The translations under genes and the position numbers were made by a program. Below the pieces are notes generated by a model. The model was not told the DNA's origin and ran no database searches. It saw nothing but the letters and a program-made list of their open reading frames with translations. Positions 10,066-18,813 of a stretch of 64,000 bases of DNA are shown piece after piece; within the stretch, counting starts at the first letter, position 1; each line of letters begins with the position of its first letter. Source of the stretch: Costertonia aggregata (GTDB lineage Bacteria > Bacteroidota > Bacteroidia > Flavobacteriales > Flavobacteriaceae); assembly GCF_013402795.1 (NCBI RefSeq), contig NZ_CP058595.1, positions 2,265,848 through 2,329,847 on the forward strand. Reading direction: 5' to 3'.

Positions 10066-10740
10066 ATGAATACAAGCGGATTTATATTCGACCTGGATGG
10101 AGTTATAGTCGACACGGCCAAATACCATTATTTGGCATGGAAAAAACTGGCCAATGAGCTTGGTTTTGAATTTACCCATGAACAGAACGAACTTTTTAAG
10201 GGAGTAAGCAGAAAAAAATGTTTGGAAATCCTTTTGGACATAGGAGGCATAAATGCGACCCAAGAACAGTTTGATGTATGGATGGTCGAGAAAAATGAAG
10301 ATTATTTGCGATATATCGAAGAAATGGATGCATCTGAAATTCTTCCGGATGTTCCCAAGGTACTTCAGTTTTTAAAAGAGCATAATGTCCCCGTTGCGTT
10401 GGGTTCGGCCAGTAAGAATGCTCGCCCCATTTTGGAGAAAGTGGGTCTTCTGCATTATTTTGATAGTATTGTTGATGGCAATAATGTAACCAAGGCGAAA
10501 CCGGACCCCGAAGTTTTTTTATTGGCTGCGGAAAAATTGAATGTACTTCCTAAAAATTGTATCGTTTTTGAAGATGCCGTAGCGGGTATCCAAGCTGCCA
10601 ATATCGCAAACATGGTCAGTATTGGTATCGGTGACGAAAATGTGCTTTCCGAAGCGGATTTTAATTTTAATGATTTTACGGAAATCAATTTGGGGTTTAT
10701 CCAAGAACTGGCAAAATTAAATGGGGAGGATGTTGAATAA
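10066..10740 (+). CDS. pgmB: beta-phosphoglucomutase (HAD superfamily)
   Basis: HAD-family mutase of about 224 residues converting beta-glucose 1-phosphate to glucose 6-phosphate in the cytoplasm. The nucleophile and acid/base aspartates are in FDLDGVIVD (D9, D11). Further HAD motifs are LGSASKN, KPDPEVFL and FEDAVAGIQAA. I prefer the ATG at 10066; a TTG directly before it (10063) would add one residue. It sits 18 bases after the LacI gene and just before a GH65 phosphorylase that releases beta-glucose 1-phosphate, so the two enzymes form one short pathway. Confidence 0.93.
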   Translation: MNTSGFIFDLDGVIVDTAKYHYLAWKKLANELGFEFTHEQNELFKGVSRKKCLEILLDIGGINATQEQFDVWMVEKNEDYLRYIEEMDASEILPDVPKVLQFLKEHNVPVALGSASKNARPILEKVGLLHYFDSIVDGNNVTKAKPDPEVFLLAAEKLNVLPKNCIVFEDAVAGIQAANIANMVSIGIGDENVLSEADFNFNDFTEINLGFIQELAKLNGEDVE

Positions 10741-10820
10741 ATGATCAATTATTGTGTGATTAGATTGATTTACCATATCACAACTTACATGCGACATTCC
10801 AAAAAATAACAACATAATAC

Positions 10821-13130
10821 ATGAATCAAGATTATATAAAACCGAATGAATGGTCCATCATTGAAGAAGGGTTTGATGCTGAAAGGGTGAAATCCTCCGA
10901 AAGCCTTTTTAGTATTGGAAACGGCGCCATGGGGCAACGCGCTAATTTTGAGGAGAAATATACCGGTAAAACCTTTCAGGGAAGTTATATCGCAGGGGTT
11001 TATTATCCGGACAAAACCCGTGTAGGATGGTGGAAAAACGGATACCCCGAATACTTTGCCAAAGTTCTGAACGCTCCAAATTGGATAGGCATCAATGTGA
11101 TGATAAACAATGAGCAGCTAGATCTGCATACGTGTAAAAAAGTCGAAGATTTTCGTCGTGAGCTCAATATGAAAGAAGGTTGGTATAAGCGTAGTTTTGT
11201 GGCCACGCTCGCCAACGATTGTAAAGTAGATGTCAAAATCAAACGTTTTTTAAGCTTGGATTTGGACGAGGTCGGAGCGATAAAATATCAAGTGACTCCA
11301 TTGGAATCTGATGTTGAAGTGGTGTTCATGCCTTATTTGGATAGTGGCATTACCAATGAAGACAGCAATTGGGACGATACTTTTTGGAACACCACAAAGA
11401 TAAGGTTGGAAGAAAACCAGGCCTTTATCGAAGCCCATACCATGAAGACAAATTTTGCCACCTGTACCTTTATGCAATCTTCGGTTTGGATCAATGGCAA
11501 GAACGTCGATAAAAAGGGCCCATCAAAAAAACAAAGCGAATCTTTCGCAGGTCATATTTTTATCAATAAAGTTGAAAAGGGCACCACAATAGAGCTCCAT
11601 AAATTTGGAGGCTATACGGTCTCTATGAACCATAAGCCGTCCCATTTGGTGTCGGCTGCTAAAAAAGTTTTGGAACAAGCTACCGATATAGGCTTCGACA
11701 AACTTTTGGAAAAACAAAAACTTGCATGGGCCGCTATTTGGAAAATGAGCGACATTACCATTCAAGGTGACGTAAAAGCGCAACAAGGTATTCGTTTCAA
11801 TATTTTTCAATTGAACCAAACCTATTTGGGTAAGGATTCTAGGTTAAATATAGGGCCCAAAGGGTTTACGGGAGAAAAGTATGGTGGCAGTACCTATTGG
11901 GATACCGAGGCCTATTGTATTCCATTTTATATGGCGACAAAAAACCAAAAAGTAGCGAGGAGTTTATTGGAGTATCGGTACAATCATCTAGAAAAGGCCA
12001 TAGAGAATGCCCAAAAACTAGGATTTTCCCATGGTGCGGCATTATACCCCATGGTAACCATGAACGGGGAAGAGTGTCACAACGAATGGGAAATCACATT
12101 TGAGGAAATTCACCGTAACGGGGCCATTGCTTTTGCAATCTACAACTACTATCGTTTTACGGGTGATTATACCTACATTCCGGAAATGGGCCTAGAAGTG
12201 TTGATCGGTATAGCCAGGTTTTGGCATCAACGGGCCAATTTTTCCGAGGATAAGGCCAAATATGTAATCCTAGGGGTCACGGGACCCAATGAATATGAAA
12301 ACAATGTCAATAACAATTGGTACACCAATTATTTGGCAAAATGGTGCATCAATTATACCATTGAGCAGTTGCAAAAAGTTAAAGAAGGGTATCCTGAGGA
12401 TTTTGACCGTGTTATCGGCCTGACCAAGCTGACCGATACTGAAACTGCCAAATGGAAAAAAGTCGCGGACAACATGTATTTTCCTTTTTCCGAAAAATAC
12501 GGTGTATATCTTCAACAAGACGGTTTTTTAGATAAAGAACTCATTACCGTGGAACATTTGGATAAAGCTGAACGACCCATCAACCAAAAATGGAGTTGGG
12601 ACAGGATTTTGCGGTCGCCCTACATAAAACAGGCAGATATTCTTCAGGGGTTTTATCTGTTCGAAGATCATTTTGGTGAAGAGCAATTGGAAAAACATTT
12701 TGATTTTTATGAACCCTTTACGGTTCACGAGTCTTCACTGTCACCATGCGTACATAGTATTCAAGCCGCAAAATTGGATAGGATGGAACAGGCTTATCAA
12801 TTCTATTTGCGTACATCACGTTTAGATCTTGACGATTATAACAAAGAAGTTGAGGAAGGGCTGCATATTACATCAATGGCAGGAACCTGGATGAGCGTTG
12901 TTGAAGGTTTTGGCGGAATGCGTGTCATAGATGATAAGCTTTCCTTTACGCCAAGGATTCCAAAACAATGGGAAGGCTATTCGTTCAAAGTGAATTTCAG
13001 GGGAAGAATCCTAAACGTGAAAATCACAAATACGACGACGGACTTTGAGCTGCAGGGCAATGAAGAAATGTCCATTAGGGTAAACGGGGAACGTGTTGCG
13101 CTACAACCCGGAAAAGTCACTACCGTATAA
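10821..13130 (+). CDS. GH65 maltose phosphorylase
   Basis: 769-residue inverting phosphorylase that splits maltose with phosphate into glucose and beta-glucose 1-phosphate. The order of parts matches GH65: N-terminal beta-sandwich (about 1-270), linker, (alpha/alpha)6 barrel (about 320-690) and a small C-terminal beta domain. The general acid is E491 in GPNEYENNVNNN. The specificity loop reads NGEECHNEWEITFEEIHRNG; its His420-Asn-Glu matches the His-Asn-Glu of maltose phosphorylases, as opposed to trehalose or kojibiose enzymes. Its neighbours pgmB and GH13 support this. No signal peptide, so it is cytoplasmic. Confidence 0.92.
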   Translation: MNQDYIKPNEWSIIEEGFDAERVKSSESLFSIGNGAMGQRANFEEKYTGKTFQGSYIAGVYYPDKTRVGWWKNGYPEYFAKVLNAPNWIGINVMINNEQLDLHTCKKVEDFRRELNMKEGWYKRSFVATLANDCKVDVKIKRFLSLDLDEVGAIKYQVTPLESDVEVVFMPYLDSGITNEDSNWDDTFWNTTKIRLEENQAFIEAHTMKTNFATCTFMQSSVWINGKNVDKKGPSKKQSESFAGHIFINKVEKGTTIELHKFGGYTVSMNHKPSHLVSAAKKVLEQATDIGFDKLLEKQKLAWAAIWKMSDITIQGDVKAQQGIRFNIFQLNQTYLGKDSRLNIGPKGFTGEKYGGSTYWDTEAYCIPFYMATKNQKVARSLLEYRYNHLEKAIENAQKLGFSHGAALYPMVTMNGEECHNEWEITFEEIHRNGAIAFAIYNYYRFTGDYTYIPEMGLEVLIGIARFWHQRANFSEDKAKYVILGVTGPNEYENNVNNNWYTNYLAKWCINYTIEQLQKVKEGYPEDFDRVIGLTKLTDTETAKWKKVADNMYFPFSEKYGVYLQQDGFLDKELITVEHLDKAERPINQKWSWDRILRSPYIKQADILQGFYLFEDHFGEEQLEKHFDFYEPFTVHESSLSPCVHSIQAAKLDRMEQAYQFYLRTSRLDLDDYNKEVEEGLHITSMAGTWMSVVEGFGGMRVIDDKLSFTPRIPKQWEGYSFKVNFRGRILNVKITNTTTDFELQGNEEMSIRVNGERVALQPGKVTTV

Positions 13131-15007
13131 TGTGTAATTTTTTAAAATGTATCTGTACAATCTTCCTGTTGGGTCTTTTAGCATGCAAAACGGACGATAA
13201 ATCAATAAAAGTGAATGAAACGATAGAGTTCAAAGAAAAAAAACAGGTTGTATATCAAGTTTTTACCCGACTTTTTGGGAATATGAACACCACCAACAAG
13301 CCATGGGGTACAATTGAAGAAAATGGTGTTGGTAAATTCAATGATTTCACGAACAAGGCCCTAACCGAAATCAAGGATCTTGGGGTTACCTACATATGGT
13401 ATACCGGTGTGCCTCATCATGATGTGATTACGGATTATTCGCAATACGGAATTTCGCAGGACGACCCCGATATCGTAAAGGGCAGGGCAGGTTCGCCATA
13501 TGCGGTCAAGGATTACTACAATGTAAATCCCGATTTGGCAGAAAACCCTTCTGAGCGTTTACAAGAGTTCAAGGCACTTGTTGAACGTACCCACAATGCA
13601 GGACTGAAACTTTTGATAGATATTGTGCCCAATCATGTTGCCCGTAATTATGAGGGCAAATCTACACCTAAAGGGTTTGAGCCTTTTGGGGCTTCGGACG
13701 ATACCACGAAAGAGTATAGTCGAGATAATGACTTTTACTATATTCCCGATGCTAGCTTTAATGTGCCCCAATGGCAAGACGGCTATTTGCCTTTGGGAGG
13801 GGAGTATCATGAAATGGCCGATGGTAGATTTACAGAGGTGCCCGCCAAATGGACCGGAAATGGCTCTAGATTGGCACAACCCAACATGAACGATTGGTAT
13901 GAGACCGTAAAAATAAATTATGGTGTGCGCCCGGATGGCTCTTATGATTTTGATAGGCTTCCCGATAATTTTGATAATGAGGATTATGAAGAACATTATC
14001 AATTTTGGTCTGGGAAAAATGTGCCGAATTCTTGGGTAAAGTTCAAAGATATAGCATTGTTTTGGTTAGAGATGGGAGTTGACGGTTTTCGATTTGATAT
14101 GGCAGAAATGGTGCCTGTTGAATTTTGGAGCTATATGAATTCGCACATCAAAATGAAAAGCCCCAATGCTTTTTTACTTGCCGAAGTATATAATCCATAT
14201 TTGTATAGAGACTACATCCATAAAGGAAAAATGGACTATCTATACGATAAGGTTGAAATGTACGACTCCTTAAAACATATCATGCAAGGTCACGGTTGGA
14301 CGGATCATATCCCGGTTGTTAAAAATGGCACAAAAGACATCGAGCATCATTTGCTTCATTTTCTGGAAAACCATGACGAGCAACGTATTGCAAGCCCTGC
14401 TTTTGTAGGTGATGCCCAAAAAGGAAAGCCTGCCATGGTGGTCTCGGCTACGATGACCACGTCACCGACTATGATTTATTTTGGACAGGAAGTAGGGGAG
14501 CCCGGAGCCGAGGATGCCGGATTTGGAAAACCTACCAGGACTTCGATTTTTGATTATATAGGTGTGCCACATCATCAAAGATGGGTGAACAACAAACAAT
14601 TTGATGGTGGCCAACTATCAAAAGAAGAGGGTGAACTACGGGATTTTTATAAACGGTTGCTGAACTTTACCATCAAAAGCGATGCTTTGATGGGCGAATA
14701 TCAAGATATTCATTACTTTAATAAGGAAAATTCGGATAATTATAACCACAGGGTATTTTCTTATGTGCGCTCGTCAGAAAATGAAAAATTGATAATCGTG
14801 TCAAATTTTGATGCAGGGGTCGTACACCAATTTCAACTAAAAATCCCTCATGAGGTTATTGAAAAATGGAATCTTGACAATCAAGAATATAAAATTACCG
14901 ATGTTTTGTATGGCAGTGAGAATATAATGAAAGTCGAAAACGGTGTTGGAGAAATAGGCGTTCAATTAAAATCGTTGGAATCTTATATTTTTAAAATAGT
15001 TGATTAA
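13130..15007 (+). CDS. GH13 alpha-amylase family lipoprotein
   Basis: 625 residues, starting in the TAATG overlap with the GH65 stop. A lipoprotein signal ends in LLGLLAC (Cys19), so the enzyme is membrane-anchored in the periplasm or on the surface. The GH13 catalytic triad is present: nucleophile D323 in DGFRFDMAEM, acid/base E352 in FLLAEVYNP and D416 in FLENHDEQRI. The first conserved region is DIVPNHVARNY. It probably trims starch oligosaccharides to maltose or glucose for the phosphorylase. Exact specificity (alpha-amylase, neopullulanase or glucosidase) is open. Confidence 0.93.
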   Translation: MCNFLKCICTIFLLGLLACKTDDKSIKVNETIEFKEKKQVVYQVFTRLFGNMNTTNKPWGTIEENGVGKFNDFTNKALTEIKDLGVTYIWYTGVPHHDVITDYSQYGISQDDPDIVKGRAGSPYAVKDYYNVNPDLAENPSERLQEFKALVERTHNAGLKLLIDIVPNHVARNYEGKSTPKGFEPFGASDDTTKEYSRDNDFYYIPDASFNVPQWQDGYLPLGGEYHEMADGRFTEVPAKWTGNGSRLAQPNMNDWYETVKINYGVRPDGSYDFDRLPDNFDNEDYEEHYQFWSGKNVPNSWVKFKDIALFWLEMGVDGFRFDMAEMVPVEFWSYMNSHIKMKSPNAFLLAEVYNPYLYRDYIHKGKMDYLYDKVEMYDSLKHIMQGHGWTDHIPVVKNGTKDIEHHLLHFLENHDEQRIASPAFVGDAQKGKPAMVVSATMTTSPTMIYFGQEVGEPGAEDAGFGKPTRTSIFDYIGVPHHQRWVNNKQFDGGQLSKEEGELRDFYKRLLNFTIKSDALMGEYQDIHYFNKENSDNYNHRVFSYVRSSENEKLIIVSNFDAGVVHQFQLKIPHEVIEKWNLDNQEYKITDVLYGSENIMKVENGVGEIGVQLKSLESYIFKIVD

Positions 15008-15011
15008 AATA

Positions 15012-15052
15012 GCCCCTTGAAAAATTTTCGTGCACGCAAATCTTCAAGGGGC
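15012..15052. terminator. long stem-loop between convergent genes
   Basis: A perfect 10-bp stem, GCCCCTTGAA / TTCAAGGGGC (15012-15021 and 15043-15052), encloses a loop that itself contains CGTG-CACG dyad symmetry. It sits directly after the GH13 stop and before the 3' end of the convergent membrane-protein gene. It is terminator-like for both, although no strong T-run follows on the plus strand. Confidence 0.65.
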
Positions 15053-15058
15053 CCGCAT

Positions 15059-15475
15059 CTATTTGACCTTATCGTAAATCAAACCTACCAATGCTCCCAT
15101 AATGGCATAAAAAATAACGTATACACCACCATTTGCTATGGTTCCCGTCATATCCAAAAAATTGGAAGTTGCGTAGTTAATGATGCCATTTCCAAAGCCA
15201 ACAAAGATGCCTATCCAAATACCATAGCCCAAACCATCTGAAATACCATAAGAACTGGCGCCCCATTTTTTGAATACTGTTGAAAATGCAAATGCCTGCA
15301 CCAGACAGCCTAAGGCCAAAAAAGCAAAATCAGGCATTTCTTTGTCCATTCCGGTAGCGGAACCCAAATGGTCGTTCATAAAATCAACGGTTAAAATACC
15401 CCATAAAAGATAACCTCCCATAAGGGACCAGATAGCCGCTACAATCGTAGAAATTAGATTTGTTTTTGTAAACAT
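15059..15475 (-). CDS. small membrane protein of unknown function
   Basis: 138 residues when started at the ATG at 15475, which places a hydrophobic helix at once (NLISTIVAAIWSLMGGYLLWGIL). An upstream in-frame ATG at 15550 would add a poorly conserved-looking stretch. About four membrane segments are visible (near 6-28, 48-66, 80-98 and 110-132), and the last reads GGVYVIFYAIMGALVGLIYD. It resembles small DUF1761-like integral membrane proteins only loosely. The gene is alone between convergent and divergent neighbours. No function is proposed. Confidence 0.8.
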   Translation of the reverse strand: MFTKTNLISTIVAAIWSLMGGYLLWGILTVDFMNDHLGSATGMDKEMPDFAFLALGCLVQAFAFSTVFKKWGASSYGISDGLGYGIWIGIFVGFGNGIINYATSNFLDMTGTIANGGVYVIFYAIMGALVGLIYDKVK

Positions 15476-15675
15476 AATGTTTGTTTTTATTGGTTGTTGT
15501 ATGCTAAATGTAAATAAAAAGAGGGTAGGGTAACGAATTTTAACATTCATATCTATCTGATATTATGGTAATTAAATATTTTTCTGACATTGTTTGATGT
15601 ATTTGACAATCATTTATATTCGTGGTTGTAGAAGCAGTTGTATCTTTATTGAATTACTTTTTTAATGTGATTATT

Positions 15676-16419
15676 ATGCGTTTTATTGGAACTATTTTTT
15701 TTACATTTCTCATGGTAAGCTGTAATGATATGAATAAACCTTTAGTGATAGGTCACAGAGGTGCCATGGGCCACGAGACCGAAAACTCCTTGGCATCGGT
15801 ACAAAAAGCATTGGATTTGGGAGTGGATATGATCGAGATCGATGTCTTCAAAATCGACAGTGGGGAGATCATGGTTTTTCATGATGCCAAAGTGGATAGG
15901 TTGACCAATGGCGGGGGAAACATTGAGGAATACAATTTTTTTGACCTTTCCCAGCTTCAATTGGATGGTGGCCATAAAATACCCACATTACAGGACGTTC
16001 TAAAATTGATAGATAATAAGGTTGTCTTGAATATCGAGCTGAAAGGGGCCAACACAGCCGAAACGGTAAACCATATCATAAACTATTACATAAAAGAAAA
16101 AGACTGGTCTTTGAACAATTTTTTGATATCCAGTTTTAATTGGGACGAGTTAAAACAGATGCGAAGCTTAAACAAAGCGGTACCTATAGCCGTTCTTACC
16201 GAAGAAGAACCGGTCGATGCCATTGCCATTGCCAAAGAGTTGAATGCCGAGGCTATAAATCCAAACTTTAAAAACCTAAATCGTGACAATACCATCAAAA
16301 TAAAGGAAGTTGGCCTTAAAATATACCCTTGGACGGTCAACGAACCACAAGATATTTTAAAGATGAAGCGTTTAGGGGTAAATGGCATTATAACCAATTA
16401 TCCGGAACGCATAAAGTAA
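15676..16419 (+). CDS. glycerophosphodiester phosphodiesterase lipoprotein
   Basis: 247 residues from the ATG at 15676; a GTG at 15622 would place 18 residues before the signal peptide and is rejected. The lipobox is LMVSC (Cys16), so it is an envelope lipoprotein. The GDPD fold starts with the catalytic motif VIGHRGAMGHETENSL, followed by metal ligands in MIEIDVFK and a catalytic VFHDAKVDRLTNG. It ends with NIELKG, SFNWDELK and YPWTVNEPQ, as in the family. It would hydrolyse glycerophosphodiesters to glycerol 3-phosphate and an alcohol. It overlaps the next gene by one base (TAATG). Confidence 0.92.
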   Translation: MRFIGTIFFTFLMVSCNDMNKPLVIGHRGAMGHETENSLASVQKALDLGVDMIEIDVFKIDSGEIMVFHDAKVDRLTNGGGNIEEYNFFDLSQLQLDGGHKIPTLQDVLKLIDNKVVLNIELKGANTAETVNHIINYYIKEKDWSLNNFLISSFNWDELKQMRSLNKAVPIAVLTEEEPVDAIAIAKELNAEAINPNFKNLNRDNTIKIKEVGLKIYPWTVNEPQDILKMKRLGVNGIITNYPERIK

Positions 16420-17687
16420 TGTGGGACGTAATCGTTATAGGTGGCGGTGCTGCCGGGTTTTATACGGCCATACACATTGCCGAAGCTAGACCAGATCTCA
16501 AAATAGCTATTTTGGAAAGGGGCAAGGAGGTCTTGGGCAAGGTAAAAGTATCGGGAGGTGGTCGTTGTAATGTTACCCATGCCGAGTTTGACCCTAACGA
16601 ATTGGTTAAGAACTACCCAAGGGGCGAGAAAGAGCTTTTAGGCCCCTTTCATTCGTATGCCAGTGGCGATACGGTCGCTTTCTTCGAGAAAAAAGGCATT
16701 CCGCTAAAAATAGAGGAGGATGGGCGTATGTTTCCGGTTTCCAACTCTTCCCAAACAATAATAGATTGTTTTTTGAACGAAACGGAACGCTTGGGCGTTC
16801 AAATCCTTAGGCACAGCACGGTGACCCAAATAGAAAAGCTAAAAGATAATTCTTGGCGGGTAACCTCGATCAAGGGTGAATACCTTGCAAAAAAAATAGT
16901 GATCGCTACGGGCAGCAATCCTAAAATTTGGAAATTGATAAAAAAACTGGGTCATACCTTAGAACCGGCAGTGCCTTCTTTGTTTACTTTTAATATAAAG
17001 GATAAACGCATAAACGGTATTCCAGGGTTGAGTACGAATGCGACCGTAGATGTTTTGGAGCGACAGCTATTTAATCCAAAAATCACGATAAAGCTCAAAA
17101 GCCAAAAAGAGAAACCACCTGTTTTGACTTCCGAAGGGCCTTTGTTGATAACCCATTGGGGCATGAGCGGTCCGGCGATACTCAAATTATCGGCATGGGG
17201 GGCGAAAACATTGCATGAGATGGCATATAAATTTAAGATAAGGGTGAATTGGTTACCCGATTACAATTCTGGAGCCGTACTTTCGTTTTTGATGGAAATC
17301 AAAGCGGTCGAGGCAAAAAAGACCATACTACGTACAAAAGCCTTTGATATACCAAGAAGGTTATGGACAAATTTGGTGCGTGCGTCCCATATACCCAAAG
17401 ATTTAAAATGGGCAGATTGCGCCAAGGTTCAATTGGAAAATTTGGCAGGACAGTTAACGGCATGTGAATTTCAAGTAGACGGTAAAAGCACCTTCAAGGA
17501 AGAATTTGTAACGGCAGGTGGCGTTAATTTGAAAGAAATCAATTTTAAGACCTTTGAAAGTAAAAAGCATGAAGGCCTGTATTTTGCCGGCGAAGTGATC
17601 AATATAGATGCGATAACGGGTGGCTTTAACTTTCAAAATGCATGGACGGGTGGTTACATGGTGGCAAAAGCCATAACAAAAACATAA
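16419..17687 (+). CDS. HI0933-like (YhiN/BaiN family) flavoprotein
   Basis: 422 residues when started at the ATG at 16419, which overlaps the GDPD stop. A longer frame upstream lies wholly inside the GDPD gene. The FAD-binding motif is at the very N-terminus (VIVIGGGAAGFYTAIHIA), followed by the family signature KVKVSGGGRCNVTH. A central inserted domain and a C-terminal FAD loop (FAGEVINIDAITGGFNFQNA) complete the HI0933/BaiN pattern. These are NAD(P)/FAD-dependent oxidoreductases; most have no proven physiological substrate. The next gene follows within 3 bases. Confidence 0.93.
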   Translation: MWDVIVIGGGAAGFYTAIHIAEARPDLKIAILERGKEVLGKVKVSGGGRCNVTHAEFDPNELVKNYPRGEKELLGPFHSYASGDTVAFFEKKGIPLKIEEDGRMFPVSNSSQTIIDCFLNETERLGVQILRHSTVTQIEKLKDNSWRVTSIKGEYLAKKIVIATGSNPKIWKLIKKLGHTLEPAVPSLFTFNIKDKRINGIPGLSTNATVDVLERQLFNPKITIKLKSQKEKPPVLTSEGPLLITHWGMSGPAILKLSAWGAKTLHEMAYKFKIRVNWLPDYNSGAVLSFLMEIKAVEAKKTILRTKAFDIPRRLWTNLVRASHIPKDLKWADCAKVQLENLAGQLTACEFQVDGKSTFKEEFVTAGGVNLKEINFKTFESKKHEGLYFAGEVINIDAITGGFNFQNAWTGGYMVAKAITKT

Positions 17688-17689
17688 TC

Positions 17690-18232
17690 ATGCAGACCTA
17701 CATCGCCCTATTGCGGGGAATAAACGTAAGTGGCCAAAAAAAGGTCATGATGACCGATTTGCTTGAGCTAATGCAAAAATCTGGTTTTAAAGCGGTTCAA
17801 ACATATATTCAAAGCGGGAATATTATTTTTAAGAGTGATGGGAACGATACTGGCCAAATTCAAACCCAAATATCAAAAAACATAGCGAAAAAATTTGGTT
17901 TTCAAGTTCCGGTATTGGTCATCGCCATGTTGGACTTCAAAGAAATCGTTGCTAAAAACCCTTTTGACCATCCTAATGACCTCAAAGCGAACTCAATTTA
18001 TTTTGTATTGCTGAAAAATGTGCCAAACCAAGATTTGATGAAGAGCTTAAATCAAGAATCTTACCCTAACGAGGAATTTAGAATTACCCCAAAGAGTATC
18101 TATTTAAAGTGCAAAAAGGGATATGGAAATTCAAAATGCGACAATAATTTCTTTGAACGAAAATTAAAAGTGCAAGCTACTACAAGAAATTATAGGACAA
18201 TGATGAAGTTGATGCAATTATCGCAAAAATGA
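17690..18232 (+). CDS. DUF1697 family protein
   Basis: 180 residues from the ATG at 17690 (MQTYIALLRGINVSGQKKV), 2 bases after the flavoprotein stop. The N-terminus is the hallmark of DUF1697: a short strand, then LRGINVGG-like sequence, then LMQKSGFKAVQTYIQSGNIIF. No catalytic function is established for the family. Placement suggests co-transcription with the GDPD and flavoprotein genes. A longer start inside the flavoprotein gene was rejected. Confidence 0.9.
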   Translation: MQTYIALLRGINVSGQKKVMMTDLLELMQKSGFKAVQTYIQSGNIIFKSDGNDTGQIQTQISKNIAKKFGFQVPVLVIAMLDFKEIVAKNPFDHPNDLKANSIYFVLLKNVPNQDLMKSLNQESYPNEEFRITPKSIYLKCKKGYGNSKCDNNFFERKLKVQATTRNYRTMMKLMQLSQK

Positions 18233-18242
18233 TTTTTGACAA

Positions 18243-18716
18243 TCAGTTCAACTCCCAGATCTTGTAATTCAACACCGTTGCAAAAAGCACCCAAAACAAA
18301 TAAGGCAACAGTAAATAAGCGGCAAGCCTATCGATTACCCTAAACCAGCGAATGGTCAATAAAATCAATAGCAATAAGACCAAAATGATGAAAAGTGCCC
18401 ATAGGGGATTCCTTAAGCCAAAGAAGGCAATGCTCCAAGTGGCATTGAACAGTAATTGCAACCCAAAAAAGTACAATGCGGTCTTTACCCATTTGTGGTA
18501 AAAACCTTTGGCCCATACCAAACCGGCAGAAACCCCCATCAAAATATACAATACGGTCCAAACGGGGGCAAAAAGCCAATTTGGGGGGTTAAAACTTGGT
18601 TTTTTTAATGTAAGGAACCAGGTATCGACTGAAGTTTGGGTCACAATACTGGATAAAAACCCGATAATGAGGCAAACGATAACCGATATCGCAATGTAAA
18701 TAATCTTCTTTTTCAA
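18243..18716 (-). CDS. tspO: TspO/MBR family tryptophan-rich membrane protein
   Basis: 157 residues with five predicted membrane helices and the TspO pattern: WFLTLKKPSFNPPNWLFAPVWTVLY, LQLLFNATWSIAFFGL and the C-terminal PYLFWVLFATVLNYKIWELN (quoted in parts). TspO proteins bind porphyrins or related ligands and act as membrane sensors or transporters. The gene stands alone, convergent with DUF1697 (10 bases apart) and divergent from mvaD. Confidence 0.93.
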   Translation of the reverse strand: MKKKIIYIAISVIVCLIIGFLSSIVTQTSVDTWFLTLKKPSFNPPNWLFAPVWTVLYILMGVSAGLVWAKGFYHKWVKTALYFFGLQLLFNATWSIAFFGLRNPLWALFIILVLLLLILLTIRWFRVIDRLAAYLLLPYLFWVLFATVLNYKIWELN

Positions 18717-18787
18717 TTGTATTGGCGTGTTTAGCCCTAAAATAACAATTAATTTAATTGTCCGCTACTCCAAAACCGCTTAAAAAC

Positions 18788-18795
18788 TATCTTTG
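18788..18795 (+). promoter_or_regulatory. candidate -7 element for mvaD
   Basis: TATCTTTG matches the Bacteroidota -7 consensus TAnnTTTG and lies 18 bases before the mvaD ATG. The nearest upstream TTG (18758-18760) is 27 bases away, longer than the usual 17-23. Confidence 0.45.
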
Positions 18796-18813
18796 TGAAA
18801 ATTCGATTTTTAA

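Noticed and set aside
15012-15052. REP-like element of the same family as those in the arg operon
   Set aside because: It is a GC-capped stem, but its sequence (GCCCCTTGAA...) lacks the CTCCCCTT-GGGGAG core and the G-rich tail.
15622-15675. Upstream GTG start for the GDPD gene
   Set aside because: It would put 18 residues ahead of a good lipoprotein signal; the ATG at 15676 gives a proper lipobox.
16329-16418. Longer N-terminus for the HI0933-like flavoprotein
   Set aside because: It lies inside the GDPD gene; the FAD motif starts at once after the ATG at 16419.
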